A DNA stretch of 12,306 nt from Thiohalocapsa sp. (lineage in GTDB: Bacteria; Pseudomonadota; Gammaproteobacteria; Chromatiales; Chromatiaceae): the NCBI RefSeq assembly GCF_019695415.1, contig NZ_JAIFKJ010000103.1, positions 1 to 12,306 of the forward strand. Direction: 5' to 3'. Numbering within the stretch: position 1 is the stretch's first letter; the number at the start of each line of letters is the position of its first letter. The position numbers and the translations under genes are program-made. The notes beneath the pieces are model-generated. The model did not search any database. It saw only the letters and a list, made by a program, of their open reading frames with translations, and had not been told where the DNA came from. Shown here piece after piece: positions 1-6,870 of this stretch.

Positions 1-394
1 GCCCGTCGACGCCCGGCAGGTTGTAGGCGATGGCGATCATGCCGCCGGTGATGGGGAGCTGCGCAAAGCTGCCCTCGATCTGGGCTGCATCATCCGAGGC
101 CAGCGGCGCGTCGGTGGCGCCGATGTCCACGCTGCCGGCCAAGAATCGCTCGATGCCCGCGCCGCTGCCGATGGAGTCGTAGCTCAGCGCCAGCGCTGGA
201 TGCCCGGCCCCGTACTGCTCCAGCCAGTGCTTGAAGATCGGTGCCGCGAAGGACGAGCCCGCGCCGCTCACGGCGGCTGTCGCATCCGTCCTGGGTGGGG
301 TCGAGCTGGTCTCCGGCGCCTGCTCGCAGGCGCTGAGCAGCAAGGCAGCCGCGGTGGCCGAGGCGAGCAGGGTGATGGTCGCGCGGGAGCCCAT
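1..394 (-). CDS. pstS: PstS phosphate ABC transporter substrate-binding lipoprotein (partial, C-terminus off window)
   Basis: High-affinity periplasmic phosphate-binding protein that feeds inorganic phosphate to the PstCAB importer. Only the first 131 residues are inside the window. The ATG at 394 opens a hydrophobic signal ending in a lipobox (LLLSAC, Cys at residue 23), so the product should be a membrane-anchored lipoprotein. After a short Ser/Thr/Pro linker comes the family N-terminus: AVSGAGSSFAAPIFKHWLEQY, then the phosphate-loop signature SIGSGAGIERF and the motif VDIGATDAPL, all typical of PstS. The start is supported by a good AGGAG Shine-Dalgarno and by placing the signal peptide correctly. 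A Pho-box-like site lies upstream. It follows arsR on the same strand but has its own 185-bp upstream region. The rest of the gene, and possibly pstCAB, would lie left of the window. Family assignment is confident. Confidence 0.92.
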   Translation of the reverse strand, partial: MGSRATITLLASATAAALLLSACEQAPETSSTPPRTDATAAVSGAGSSFAAPIFKHWLEQYGAGHPALALSYDSIGSGAGIERFLAGSVDIGATDAPLASDDAAQIEGSFAQLPITGGMIAIAYNLPGVDG

Positions 395-400
395 CGGTGT

Positions 401-405
401 CTCCT
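401..405 (-). promoter_or_regulatory. Shine-Dalgarno of pstS
   Basis: On the minus strand the sequence AGGAG lies six bases before the ATG at 394. It fixes the pstS start and is the clearest ribosome binding site in the window; most other genes here have weak ones. Confidence 0.6.
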
Positions 406-446
406 GGGTTGCGGACAGTGGTGAATGTGGGAGCAGGGTATACGAA

Positions 447-464
447 AAAACAGATATATGAAAT
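447..464 (-). promoter_or_regulatory. Candidate Pho box upstream of pstS
   Basis: In a short AT-rich island (about 439-475) within GC-rich DNA, the minus strand reads ATTTCATATATCTGTTTT. Compared with the E. coli Pho box (two CTGTCAT-like heptamers 11 bp apart with an AT-rich spacer), the heptamers ATTTCAT and CTGTTTT each match 5 of 7, and the spacer ATAT is fully AT. The position, about 50 bp upstream of the pstS start, suits PhoB activation. The weak point is the -10 box: the best candidate, TATACC (442-437), is closer than the usual 10 bp from the box. The call is by eye, without a scored matrix. Confidence 0.45.
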
Positions 465-579
465 TACGAATATGTTGCCGCGGCAGACAGCGCCGTCGGC
501 CCACATAGCTGAGAAGGCGGGATCTCCGGGGTCGGCGCCGCAACGCCGCTGCGGTGTCAGCTTGGCCGGGTCGGCGCGC

Positions 580-939
580 TCAGGCGCAGCGCGGCGCGTC
601 GGGGCGATTCGGCATCGCGCTCAAGGCTGCGGAATCCTCAGCGAAGGGTCGGGTGTCGCACAGGCCCGCATGCGTCTCCCGCAGTACCCGTTGCGTCCAG
701 GAGGGGAGTTGGGTGTTGATGCGATAGTAGATCCAGACGCCAGCGCGGCGGTCCGCGACGAGGCCGGTCTCGCGCAGCTGAGCCAGGTGGCGCGAAAGGT
801 GCGGCTGGCTTACGCCGATGGCGTGGGTCAGCTCGCAGACGCAGAGCTCGCCGTGCTCCGCCAGCAGCATGAGGGTGCGCAGGCGGGTGTCGTGGGCCAG
901 GGCCGCAAAGACGTCGGTTGCTTCGATCGCCGTCAGCAT
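580..939 (-). CDS. arsR: ArsR/SmtB-family transcriptional repressor, arsenite-type Cys motif
   Basis: Small dimeric winged-helix repressor, 119 residues, the usual size for ArsR. The order is ALAHDTRLRTLMLL (helix 1-2), the metalloid-sensing segment ELCVCEL (Cys33 and Cys35), the helix-turn-helix VSQPHLSRHLAQLRETGLV (about 43-61) and the wing RRAGVWIYYRIN. The CxC pair is the As(III)/Sb(III) site of E. coli-type ArsR; the third E. coli cysteine (CVCDLC) is Thr38 here. Cys94 and Cys118 near the C-terminus could add ligands. I chose the ATG at 939 because it leaves the 14 residues normally preceding LAxDTR; an in-frame TTG at 975 would add 12 residues. Neither start has a strong ribosome binding site. 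The gene is divergent from chrA and upstream of pstS. By family knowledge it should repress its own and neighbouring promoters until arsenite binds. No arsenic resistance enzyme or pump is visible. Confidence 0.87.
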   Translation of the reverse strand: MLTAIEATDVFAALAHDTRLRTLMLLAEHGELCVCELTHAIGVSQPHLSRHLAQLRETGLVADRRAGVWIYYRINTQLPSWTQRVLRETHAGLCDTRPFAEDSAALSAMPNRPDAPRCA

Positions 940-994
940 AAGGCTGTATTTTTCATGAACAGCGGACAAACTCAAACGATACGCGACTCAGCCC
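940..994. promoter_or_regulatory. Divergent arsR/chrA intergenic region with small palindrome
   Basis: The 55 bp between the arsR ATG and the chrA ATG must hold both promoters. It contains the perfect palindrome TTCATGAA (952-959), close to the arsR start, which could be part of an ArsR operator half-site pair. No convincing -35/-10 pair was found on either strand. If arsR starts at the TTG at 975, the palindrome falls inside the coding sequence. Confidence 0.3.
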
Positions 995-1405
995 ATGGTC
1001 GAAGACCAGATCGATCAGCCACAAGACCAAAGGCCAGGCAGCCCGGGCGAGGTCTTCGGCGCCTTTCTCAAGCTCGGGCTGACGGCCTTCGGCGGCCCCA
1101 TCGCCCACCTGGGCTACTTTCGCCAAGAGCTGGTGCTGCGCCGGCGCTGGCTGAGCGAGACCGCCTATGCGGACCTGGTCGCCTTGTGCCAGTTCCTGCC
1201 GGGACCGGCGAGCAGCCAGGTGGGGTTTGCGCTCGGGTACTTGCGCGGCGGCTTGGCCGGCGCCCTGCTGGCTTGGGCAGCGTTCACGCTGCCGTTGGCC
1301 TCGCTTGTGGGGGCTGTCTCTGTCCGTTGTGATGCCTTGGCCGTCCCGCTTGGGAAGGTGTTGATCCATGTGCTCAAGCGTGGGGCGGTTGCGGGCGTCT
1401 CCTAG
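995..1405 (+). CDS. ChrA N-terminal fragment (136 aa), ends at the amber codon
   Basis: Open frame from ATG 995 to the TAG at 1403-1405. It carries most of the first CHR domain: FGGP at residues 32-35, the FRQELVLRRRW basic loop and LCQFLPGPAS at 64-73, followed by membrane segments around 75-108. It ends inside what should be the fourth or fifth helix, so it is not one of the natural short-chain ChrA proteins, which are nearly 200 residues and end at the domain boundary. If no readthrough occurs it is probably a non-functional stub. Confidence 0.6.
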   Translation: MVEDQIDQPQDQRPGSPGEVFGAFLKLGLTAFGGPIAHLGYFRQELVLRRRWLSETAYADLVALCQFLPGPASSQVGFALGYLRGGLAGALLAWAAFTLPLASLVGAVSVRCDALAVPLGKVLIHVLKRGAVAGVS

Positions 1406-1417
1406 GCGGTCTGGGGG

Positions 1418-2227
1418 ATGGCTCGCACGCTCGCGCCCGACCGGGAACGGGCGACGATCGCGCTCGCTGCCGTGCTGGTCGTCGTATTCGTGCCGACCGC
1501 GTTCGGACAGATTGCCGCCATCGCCGCAGGGGCTGTCGCCGGGACGCTCTGGTGTCGCCGGGTCGATCAGGGTGCCGCCGGGCACATGCCTATTTCGATC
1601 TCCCGGCGCGCTGGGATGCTGCTCCTCGCGTTGTTCTTGCTGTTGTTGCTCGGACTACCCGCGATCGCCGCCTTGTCGTCCCTGCCGGGGCTCGCGCTGT
1701 TCGAGGCCTTCTACCGGGCTGGCGCCCTGGTCTTCGGCGGTGGGCACGTGGTGCTGCCGCTGCTTGAGACGCGGGTGGTCGATCCCGGCTGGGTGAGCAG
1801 CGACGCTTTCCTCGCCGGCTATGGCGCGGCGCAGGCGGTGCCCGGTCCGCTGTTTACCTTTGCCGCTTACCTCGGTGCAATCGTGGAGCCGGGACCGGGC
1901 GCGGTCTTTGGCGCGAGCATCGCACTGCTCGGCATTTTTCTGCCGGGCATGCTGTTGTTGATGGGCGCGCTCCCGTTCTGGGACGGGCTGCGTCACTATG
2001 CCGGTGCCCGCGCCGCCATGGCCGGCACCAACGCTGCGGTGGTCGGCATCTTGGGTGTTGCGCTCTATCATCCGGTATGGACGAGCGCGGTGGCGTCGCC
2101 ATCGGATTTCGCCGTCGCGTTGACCGCCTTCATCCTGCTTACGGCCTGGAGAGTGCCGCCCTGGCTGGTGGTCGTGGTCACGGTGCTCGCTGCGGCGGCG
2201 CTCGGCATCGTCTCGCAACCCGTCTGA
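1418..2227 (+). CDS. ChrA C-terminal fragment (269 aa), same frame as upstream fragment
   Basis: Open frame from ATG 1418, 12 bases after the amber codon and in the same frame, so it is the remainder of chrA and not a new gene. It contains the end of the first half (helices about 13-45), a linker with LWCRR, and the whole second CHR domain: a Leu-rich helix at 68-90, FGGGHVVLPLLE at 106-117, the PGP motif at 142-144, and helices at about 160-185, 203-220 and 232-265. A GGGGG run lies directly before the ATG, so restart of translation after the upstream stop is conceivable. The ATG is equally an internal Met of the ancestral protein. Confidence 0.6.
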   Translation: MARTLAPDRERATIALAAVLVVVFVPTAFGQIAAIAAGAVAGTLWCRRVDQGAAGHMPISISRRAGMLLLALFLLLLLGLPAIAALSSLPGLALFEAFYRAGALVFGGGHVVLPLLETRVVDPGWVSSDAFLAGYGAAQAVPGPLFTFAAYLGAIVEPGPGAVFGASIALLGIFLPGMLLLMGALPFWDGLRHYAGARAAMAGTNAAVVGILGVALYHPVWTSAVASPSDFAVALTAFILLTAWRVPPWLVVVVTVLAAAALGIVSQPV

Positions 2228-2292
2228 GCGTCGCCGGCGAGAGCCCGAGACACAGTTCCGGGCCCGGTGCACACACTGACCGAAGAGAGTCC

Positions 2293-4263
2293 TCAGGGAA
2301 TCTCGAACTGCAGCAGCGGCAGGTAGCCGGCGTTTGCAGTCCCGCCGTCCGCAAACGGCAGCGCTGGGTCGATCAAGGTCGCGGCGGTGCCAACCCCGTA
2401 GGTGATGTTGCGGGAATCCTTATCCACCGGCCGATCCACAACCACTTCCCCGTCCTGGTACGCTCGACCGTCCTGGTGGGTGTAATCCGTGCCTTCCGGG
2501 CGGAAGTAGCGGAAGGTGGGCGGTGTCGTTGGAAAGACGTCCTTGCCAAGATCGTAGCGCTGGGTGGCCACCACCTGCCGGTAACGACGGGCACTGTCCG
2601 CGGCCTCGCGGCGGGTGGGGTAGAGCAATGCCCCCGCAAGCTTGCCGTTCGCGCCCAGATGTCCCCCGTCCGCGGTGAGCTGGCGCAGCAGTGTCTGGCG
2701 TCGACGCTGAGACTGCAGGAAGGCCGCGGACGAGCCCGTGTCCAGGGCCGGCCAGCCGTCGATGCGGCGGGCGAGGAAACGATCGACGCTCGGCGGCAGA
2801 ACGCCATAGAGGCTCAAGCCCACGACGTTGTCCAGAAAGTGGCGAAGCTCGCCCTTGCCTTCGCGCCGGTTGATCGGATCCCCCCAGGCAGCGCTTCCGG
2901 GCGTGTCGTCGGGGCCGGCGTCGGCGTCGTGCCGATAGCCCAGATAGTCCATCTCCGCCCAACCGCTCGCGCCAGGGAGTTGCCGCGGAAAGGCCCAAGT
3001 GCTGTCGATTGTGTTGCCGGTGCCGGACGTGAAGCTGTCGTAGGCCAGATCGTCCTTAGACCCGTTGCCACTGTGGCAGCCCACGCACTGCACCAGCTCC
3101 GCCGGCGTCTGCGGCCGTAGCTGGCCGCGCGCATCTTCAATGAACCCCGCCAGCAGCCAGCCGGCGCCGTTGTCGATCCAGCCTTGGCTATGGCTGGCGT
3201 AGACCGGGGCGTCCTCTTCCTTGGTGCCGGGCCCCGTGTAGTTCGGCTCGAATCCTCGGATCTTGTACATCCAGCGGATCTCCTTGACCCGTCGCGCGCG
3301 GGTGCCCGGGTAAGGCCCGACGCTCGGGTCCCGGCCGTCCGCGGCCAAGTCCACGTAGTGCAATGGATGGGCGAATTCCGTGCCCAGAGGGTAGAGGCCA
3401 CGCTCCACCGCGACGCCGGATGCCCCGCCCAGATAGGTCTTCGGGGTGGGTTTCGGGAGTCGGTCCTGGATGGCTCTGGCCAGGAGATCCAGGTTTGCGG
3501 CGTACGTGCCGAGGTCGAAGGCACCTTGGGCATCGCGCATGAACGCCCGCGGGAGCCGGATGTAAATGCCGCTGACGCTGCCGGTGTGGGGCGTGAAGAT
3601 GCCATAGGGCACGAAGTTGACGGCGCGCCACCCGGTCACCCAGCCGTCATCGGTCTCGAACAGACCATGCTCAGGCCGCGTACTGCGGACGAAACCGTCC
3701 GGATCTGCCGGTAAATCGGCCGGGTCCAGGCCCGGGAGGAGCCGGAAGGCCGCCTGGACGCCTGGGTCCCAGTCCCGGGGGCTCACGGGGCGCCGGGCGA
3801 AGGCCGGTGCCCAGTTGTCCTCGCGCACGTACCCCGACATGTCCCACCGTTCCGGGTCCTGACCGAGCTCGCGCACGGCTGCGAGCAGACGCTCGGGGAA
3901 CAGGGTGTTCTCCCAGGGATTGATGCTGCCGTTTGGCGCGTGGGGATAGTGCAGCGCGGCGAAGGCATATTCCTCCTGCAAGTTGCCGAGCACCGGGCTG
4001 GCGCCCGCCTGAGGATTGTTGTTGCCGAGCTTGAGCTCCCAGGCGCCGTTGGTGTGGCAGAACTGGCAGGCGTTCTGGCGGCCCCCGGAGGTCTCGATGT
4101 AGCACTGGGCCGGGATATGGCCGTACGGGTTGCGGAACGTAGCGCGGTCGATGGTGTCGCCGAGCAGCGGGGCGTTCTGGACAGCGCTGACGCTCGCGGC
4201 TTGGGCGCCAGCAATGGCGCCGACCAGAAGCAGGCGGGGAAGATGCGGTATCGAAGGGACCAT
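2293..4263 (-). CDS. Large secreted di-haem c-type cytochrome of unrecognised family
   Basis: The 656-residue product has an N-terminal hydrophobic signal (about 10-27, ending AQAASVSA), so it should be exported to the periplasm. It has two covalent haem-c motifs, CQFCH (66-70) and CVGCH (393-397). They are far apart, which suggests two haem-binding regions rather than a tandem small cytochrome. The intervening sequence is rich in Trp, Tyr, Gly and Pro and contains motifs such as VNFVPYGIFTPHTGSVSGIY that look enzymatic, but I do not recognise the family and assign no reaction. There are no membrane helices after the signal. The start at ATG 4263 is the one that supplies the signal peptide; only a weak AGG precedes it. 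The gene lies 209 bp downstream of phoX on the same strand and converges with chrA (65-bp gap). Haem attachment would need Ccm proteins encoded elsewhere. That it is a c-type cytochrome is confident; its role is unknown. Confidence 0.85.
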   Translation of the reverse strand: MVPSIPHLPRLLLVGAIAGAQAASVSAVQNAPLLGDTIDRATFRNPYGHIPAQCYIETSGGRQNACQFCHTNGAWELKLGNNNPQAGASPVLGNLQEEYAFAALHYPHAPNGSINPWENTLFPERLLAAVRELGQDPERWDMSGYVREDNWAPAFARRPVSPRDWDPGVQAAFRLLPGLDPADLPADPDGFVRSTRPEHGLFETDDGWVTGWRAVNFVPYGIFTPHTGSVSGIYIRLPRAFMRDAQGAFDLGTYAANLDLLARAIQDRLPKPTPKTYLGGASGVAVERGLYPLGTEFAHPLHYVDLAADGRDPSVGPYPGTRARRVKEIRWMYKIRGFEPNYTGPGTKEEDAPVYASHSQGWIDNGAGWLLAGFIEDARGQLRPQTPAELVQCVGCHSGNGSKDDLAYDSFTSGTGNTIDSTWAFPRQLPGASGWAEMDYLGYRHDADAGPDDTPGSAAWGDPINRREGKGELRHFLDNVVGLSLYGVLPPSVDRFLARRIDGWPALDTGSSAAFLQSQRRRQTLLRQLTADGGHLGANGKLAGALLYPTRREAADSARRYRQVVATQRYDLGKDVFPTTPPTFRYFRPEGTDYTHQDGRAYQDGEVVVDRPVDKDSRNITYGVGTAATLIDPALPFADGGTANAGYLPLLQFEIP

Positions 4264-4472
4264 TGAACCTGACGCTTTGGCTCCCTCACGCGTGCGGGGC
4301 GTGCCGCGTCATTTGCAACGCGTCGGACACGGCCGGCCGTTGGGGGCCGGTCAAGCCTGGCGCACCCGGGTAGGTCGACGCCGGTCGGTGCCGGCCCGTC
4401 CAAAATCGTTGAGCCCCATGCACGGGCAATGGGCGATGATGGCCGGTGGTCATGGGCTTTCGTCCCGGTCGT

Positions 4473-6386
4473 TCACAGCCCCGGGATGCCGCTGATGTAG
4501 CCCACCGGCGCCTGCAGCTGGTAGCTCAAGGCGCCCTTCGCGTTCTTGCCGTGGGCAGCCGCAGCTGCGGCGCTGAGCCGCGCCTTGACGTTGCTCGGCA
4601 TGGTCTTGATCCACTCGCCCTGGTGCTGGGCATTGGACATGATGTAAGCGTGGCCGTTGATGTTCTCCACCACCTGCAGGCCTGTGGACTCGGCCCCGGA
4701 GGCCAAGGACAGGATCCGTGTCAGCTTGTCCGTGTCCACGTTGTAGGCCCAGAGGGCATTGTTGACATGGGTGCCGCTGTCTTCTCCGACAAAGAGGGTG
4801 CGCATCTTGTCCGAGAAGAACAGGTTGTCCGGGTTCGCGATCTTGTCCGGGTCGGCGATGTTGCCGAGCGCGTCGGCAGGGATATCCTCGCCGGTGAGCT
4901 TGGCCGGGGCGGACATCGCGGTGCCCACCCAGTCGCTGTCGATGACCTCGCCGTTAACGTCCTTGCGCCCGCCGGCCAGGGCGATGCGGTAGACGGCGCC
5001 GGCCTTGAGCTTGTTGACCTGGATGTGATCCGCCGGGGCATCCGCATTTTTCTGCATGCCCTTCTCGATGTAGGACATGGCCAAATACAGGTGCTTGTCG
5101 CGCGGGTCCAGCGCCGCCCCCTCCATCTTGTTGAATTCAGTGGTGGCGCCCAGGTAGGCGGCGTAGCGACGGCCCTCGAGGAACGCCGCCGCCTGCTCCA
5201 TGCCTGGCTTCAGCTTCAGCAGCTCGTTCCCCATGTGGCCTGCGCTGATCATGCGGAAGCCCTTCTCCTTCCAGTCCGGCGAGGCCTCCAAGGTGGTGCT
5301 CTCGAAGATATCGTCGAAGGCGATACCGCCGTCGATCAGTCCGCGAACATCGTCGCTGGTGGCATGACCGAGCTTGACCCAATGGAGCTTGGCGGTGCCG
5401 ACGCCGTCGGCGGAGGTCTGCTCCCAACGTGCCGCATACCGGGTACCGGCGCTGAGATCACCGGCCGTGTCGGTCACGAATAGGAACAGCCCCACGTTCG
5501 CGCCGTCATCGCCGAAGTAGACGGTGCGCCGGTCAGGCATGATCAAGGACTGCTCCCAGGTGCCGCGGCCCATGCTGTAGTGCTTGGTGACCTTGGTGGA
5601 GCCGTCAGCCTCGACCGCGACCTCGGTGATGTAGCCGTAGTCGTAGGGGTTGGCCTGGCGCTCGCCCTTGAAGTAGACCTCCGTAAGGGCCTTCAAGCCT
5701 CTGGTGGTCTTCGTCAGGTTCTCCCGGCCGCTGGCCTCGACGAAGTAGAGGTCATAGTCCTCCTCGGAGCCGAGGTGGGTGTTCCAGGGGGTCTGCGAGC
5801 CGAAGCAGGGGATCCAGAGGCCGTTGACGCCGGAGAAGTCGATGGGGCGCTGAGCGGTCGGCTTAAGCTTGCCGTCGGTGTTCTGCTCGATGGCAGTCAA
5901 GGTCATGCTCATCGGCATGCGGCTGTACCAGCCCTCGACCATATTGGCCTGCTGGCCGTTGGCGAGCAGCCAGTCGTACTCGTAGTGGGTGACCAGGAAC
6001 AGCTTGCCGTCGACATCCAGCAGGCTATTGGCATCCGGGGTCTCGGCGATGACCGGGTCGCCGTTGAGGTCGAAGATCGGCGCACCGGTGACGTCGTAGA
6101 GCTGGGCCGCCGCGTGCTCGCTCCCGGCCACCTTGTCGGTGTTCGTGAACAGAATATTGTAGGCGAGGGGGAGCGTCTCGGTGCTGCCGTCGTCGTAGCG
6201 GACGATGGCCTCCGAGGTGGTGTGGGTGCGCAGACGGTCTTTGTCGGTGGTGGGTGTCGGCGTGGCGGTGAAATCCACGGCTTGGACCTTGCGCTCCGGG
6301 ACATTGCGACCGTCGCAGAGGGCGACGGAAGTGGTGGCCACCATCGACACGGCGATGGCGCTCAGAACAGCGTTTCGGATGAACAT
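4473..6386 (-). CDS. phoX: PhoX/DUF839-family alkaline phosphatase
   Basis: The 637-residue exported protein belongs to the DUF839/PhoX beta-propeller family. Characterised PhoX enzymes are Ca- and Fe-dependent phosphomonoesterases that release phosphate from organic esters outside the cytoplasm. The key signature is visible: IPCFGSQTPWNTHLGSEED, whose Cys194 matches the conserved iron-ligand Cys of PhoX. Acidic motifs that could bind metal follow: RGTWEQ (Glu278), YFGDDG (Asp293/Asp294), EFNKMEGAALDPR (Glu422), NPDNLFFS and VGEDSGTH. The N-terminus (MFIRNAVLSAIAVSMVATTSVA) is a Sec-type signal without the twin arginines common in PhoX. Several motifs differ from the Pseudomonas enzyme, so this is a divergent branch and its substrate could differ. 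A well-formed Pho box lies upstream, supporting a role in phosphate starvation. The start at ATG 6386 is chosen for the signal peptide; its ribosome binding site is weak. Confidence 0.86.
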   Translation of the reverse strand: MFIRNAVLSAIAVSMVATTSVALCDGRNVPERKVQAVDFTATPTPTTDKDRLRTHTTSEAIVRYDDGSTETLPLAYNILFTNTDKVAGSEHAAAQLYDVTGAPIFDLNGDPVIAETPDANSLLDVDGKLFLVTHYEYDWLLANGQQANMVEGWYSRMPMSMTLTAIEQNTDGKLKPTAQRPIDFSGVNGLWIPCFGSQTPWNTHLGSEEDYDLYFVEASGRENLTKTTRGLKALTEVYFKGERQANPYDYGYITEVAVEADGSTKVTKHYSMGRGTWEQSLIMPDRRTVYFGDDGANVGLFLFVTDTAGDLSAGTRYAARWEQTSADGVGTAKLHWVKLGHATSDDVRGLIDGGIAFDDIFESTTLEASPDWKEKGFRMISAGHMGNELLKLKPGMEQAAAFLEGRRYAAYLGATTEFNKMEGAALDPRDKHLYLAMSYIEKGMQKNADAPADHIQVNKLKAGAVYRIALAGGRKDVNGEVIDSDWVGTAMSAPAKLTGEDIPADALGNIADPDKIANPDNLFFSDKMRTLFVGEDSGTHVNNALWAYNVDTDKLTRILSLASGAESTGLQVVENINGHAYIMSNAQHQGEWIKTMPSNVKARLSAAAAAAHGKNAKGALSYQLQAPVGYISGIPGL

Positions 6387-6465
6387 GGCAACTTTTCGAG
6401 GAAGGCGGGCGTCGTCGATGCTCCGGGCCGGAGTCGGTCGCGCAGCGCGATGGGATTGGCTGGAG

Positions 6466-6499
6466 AGGATAGCCCCAGAGTATGACGGTTAAACTACGG
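6466..6499 (-). promoter_or_regulatory. PhoB-type promoter of phoX: Pho box plus -10
   Basis: The minus strand reads CCGTAGTTTAACCGTCAT at 6499-6482. This is two heptamers, CCGTAGT and CCGTCAT, exactly 11 bp apart with TTAA between. CCGTCAT matches the E. coli half-site CTGTCAT at 6 of 7, and CCGTAGT at 4 of 7. Ten bases further on is TATCCT (6471-6466), a plausible -10. Ten bp between Pho box and -10 is the geometry of E. coli phoA. There is no good -35, as expected for an activator-dependent promoter. The leader to the phoX ATG would be about 75 nt. Confidence 0.55.
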
Positions 6500-6558
6500 T
6501 CGGCCTGGCCTCGCGGCGGATCGATCAGGCGCATTGATCACCGGCGCCCGGCCTATGC

Positions 6559-6870
6559 TTAGGTTGGATATTGATCGTGTGAGCAAGGGAACCGGGATGC
6601 AGACTTGTGAGGTTGTGTCGCACGGTGCAGGTAGTCCGCCGCGGCACCGAGACTCGCGAGCTTCGGGTAGTCCAGCTCAGGGATGTCTATGCCGAGGCGC
6701 TCGTGCAGGGCGGTGACCCAGTTCAGGAAGTCCATGGAGTCCAGGTCGTAGTCCTCGCGTAGGTCGGCCTCTGGCGGGATGGTCTCATCGGCGAGGTCCG
6801 GCGCGATCCGGATCAGCTCTTCCAGGGCGATGGCCCTGATCTCTTCGGGTGATGTCGCGTTGGTGGTCAT
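6559..6870 (-). CDS. Stand-alone acyl carrier protein at the end of the pdh operon
   Basis: Acidic protein of 103 residues with the phosphopantetheine site EDYDLDSMDFLNWV; Ser45 of DSM is the attachment residue. Flanking helices fit the ACP fold: EEIRAIALEELIRIAPDL (9-26) and, after the site, ALHERLGIDIPELDYPKLASLGAAADYLHRA. Past about residue 86 there is a basic, poorly conserved-looking tail (QPHKSASRFPCSHDQ). The ATG at 6870 overlaps the E2 stop as ATGA, so translation is probably coupled to E2. A longer in-frame reading upstream is only a shadow of E2. Known ACPs carry acyl chains as thioesters; which acyl group, and whether it comes from the adjacent E2 or AcsA, cannot be read from the sequence. 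It is not the usual fatty-acid acpP context, since no fab genes are nearby. Confidence 0.87.
   Translation of the reverse strand: MTTNATSPEEIRAIALEELIRIAPDLADETIPPEADLREDYDLDSMDFLNWVTALHERLGIDIPELDYPKLASLGAAADYLHRATQPHKSASRFPCSHDQYPT

Larger units (their letters stand above)
995..2227 (+). pseudogene. chrA: chrA chromate transporter interrupted by an in-frame TAG
   Basis: CHR-family inner-membrane transporter, which exports chromate using the proton gradient in characterised members. The locus reads as one frame of about 410 codons, the usual long-chain ChrA length, except for a single amber codon at 1403-1405. Sequence resumes in the same frame with AVWGMARTLAPDR, the expected family continuation; the family usually has Gln just before AVWGM, so CAG to TAG is the simplest explanation. 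Both homologous halves are present: FGGPIAHLGYFRQE and LCQFLPGPASSQVG in the first, FGGGHVVLPLLE and AVPGPLFTFAAYLG in the second. The stretch just before the stop (about 1310-1400) looks less hydrophobic than typical ChrA. Divergent from arsR and convergent with the cytochrome gene. Alternatives are a sequencing error, suppressor readthrough, or two separately translated parts. Confidence 0.75.

Noticed and set aside
397..1332. Plus-strand frame of 311 codons covering arsR and the start of chrA
   Set aside because: Opposes arsR and runs out of frame through chrA, both of which have clear family motifs.
2258..2267. Palindrome CCGGGCCCGG between the convergent chrA and cytochrome genes
   Set aside because: No loop and no T run on either strand; short GC palindromes are expected by chance here.
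2077..3120. Plus-strand frame of 347 codons across the chrA end and cytochrome 3' half
   Set aside because: Shadow of the cytochrome gene and the end of chrA; the haem motif CVGCH in the minus-strand frame confirms the real reading.
4402..4458. Possible terminator after phoX: AGCCCATG and CATGGGGCT arms on the minus strand with a later TTTT
   Set aside because: The loop is about 30 nt and the T run is short and not adjacent to the stem, so it is too weak to call.
4446..5483. Long open frame (345 codons) on the plus strand opposite phoX
   Set aside because: Antisense frame kept open by GC-rich codon bias of phoX; the translation has no recognisable motif and the opposite strand has clear PhoX motifs.
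6523..6539. GATCA/TGATC hairpin between the ACP stop and phoX promoter
   Set aside because: Only a 5-bp stem and no T run; cannot support a terminator call.
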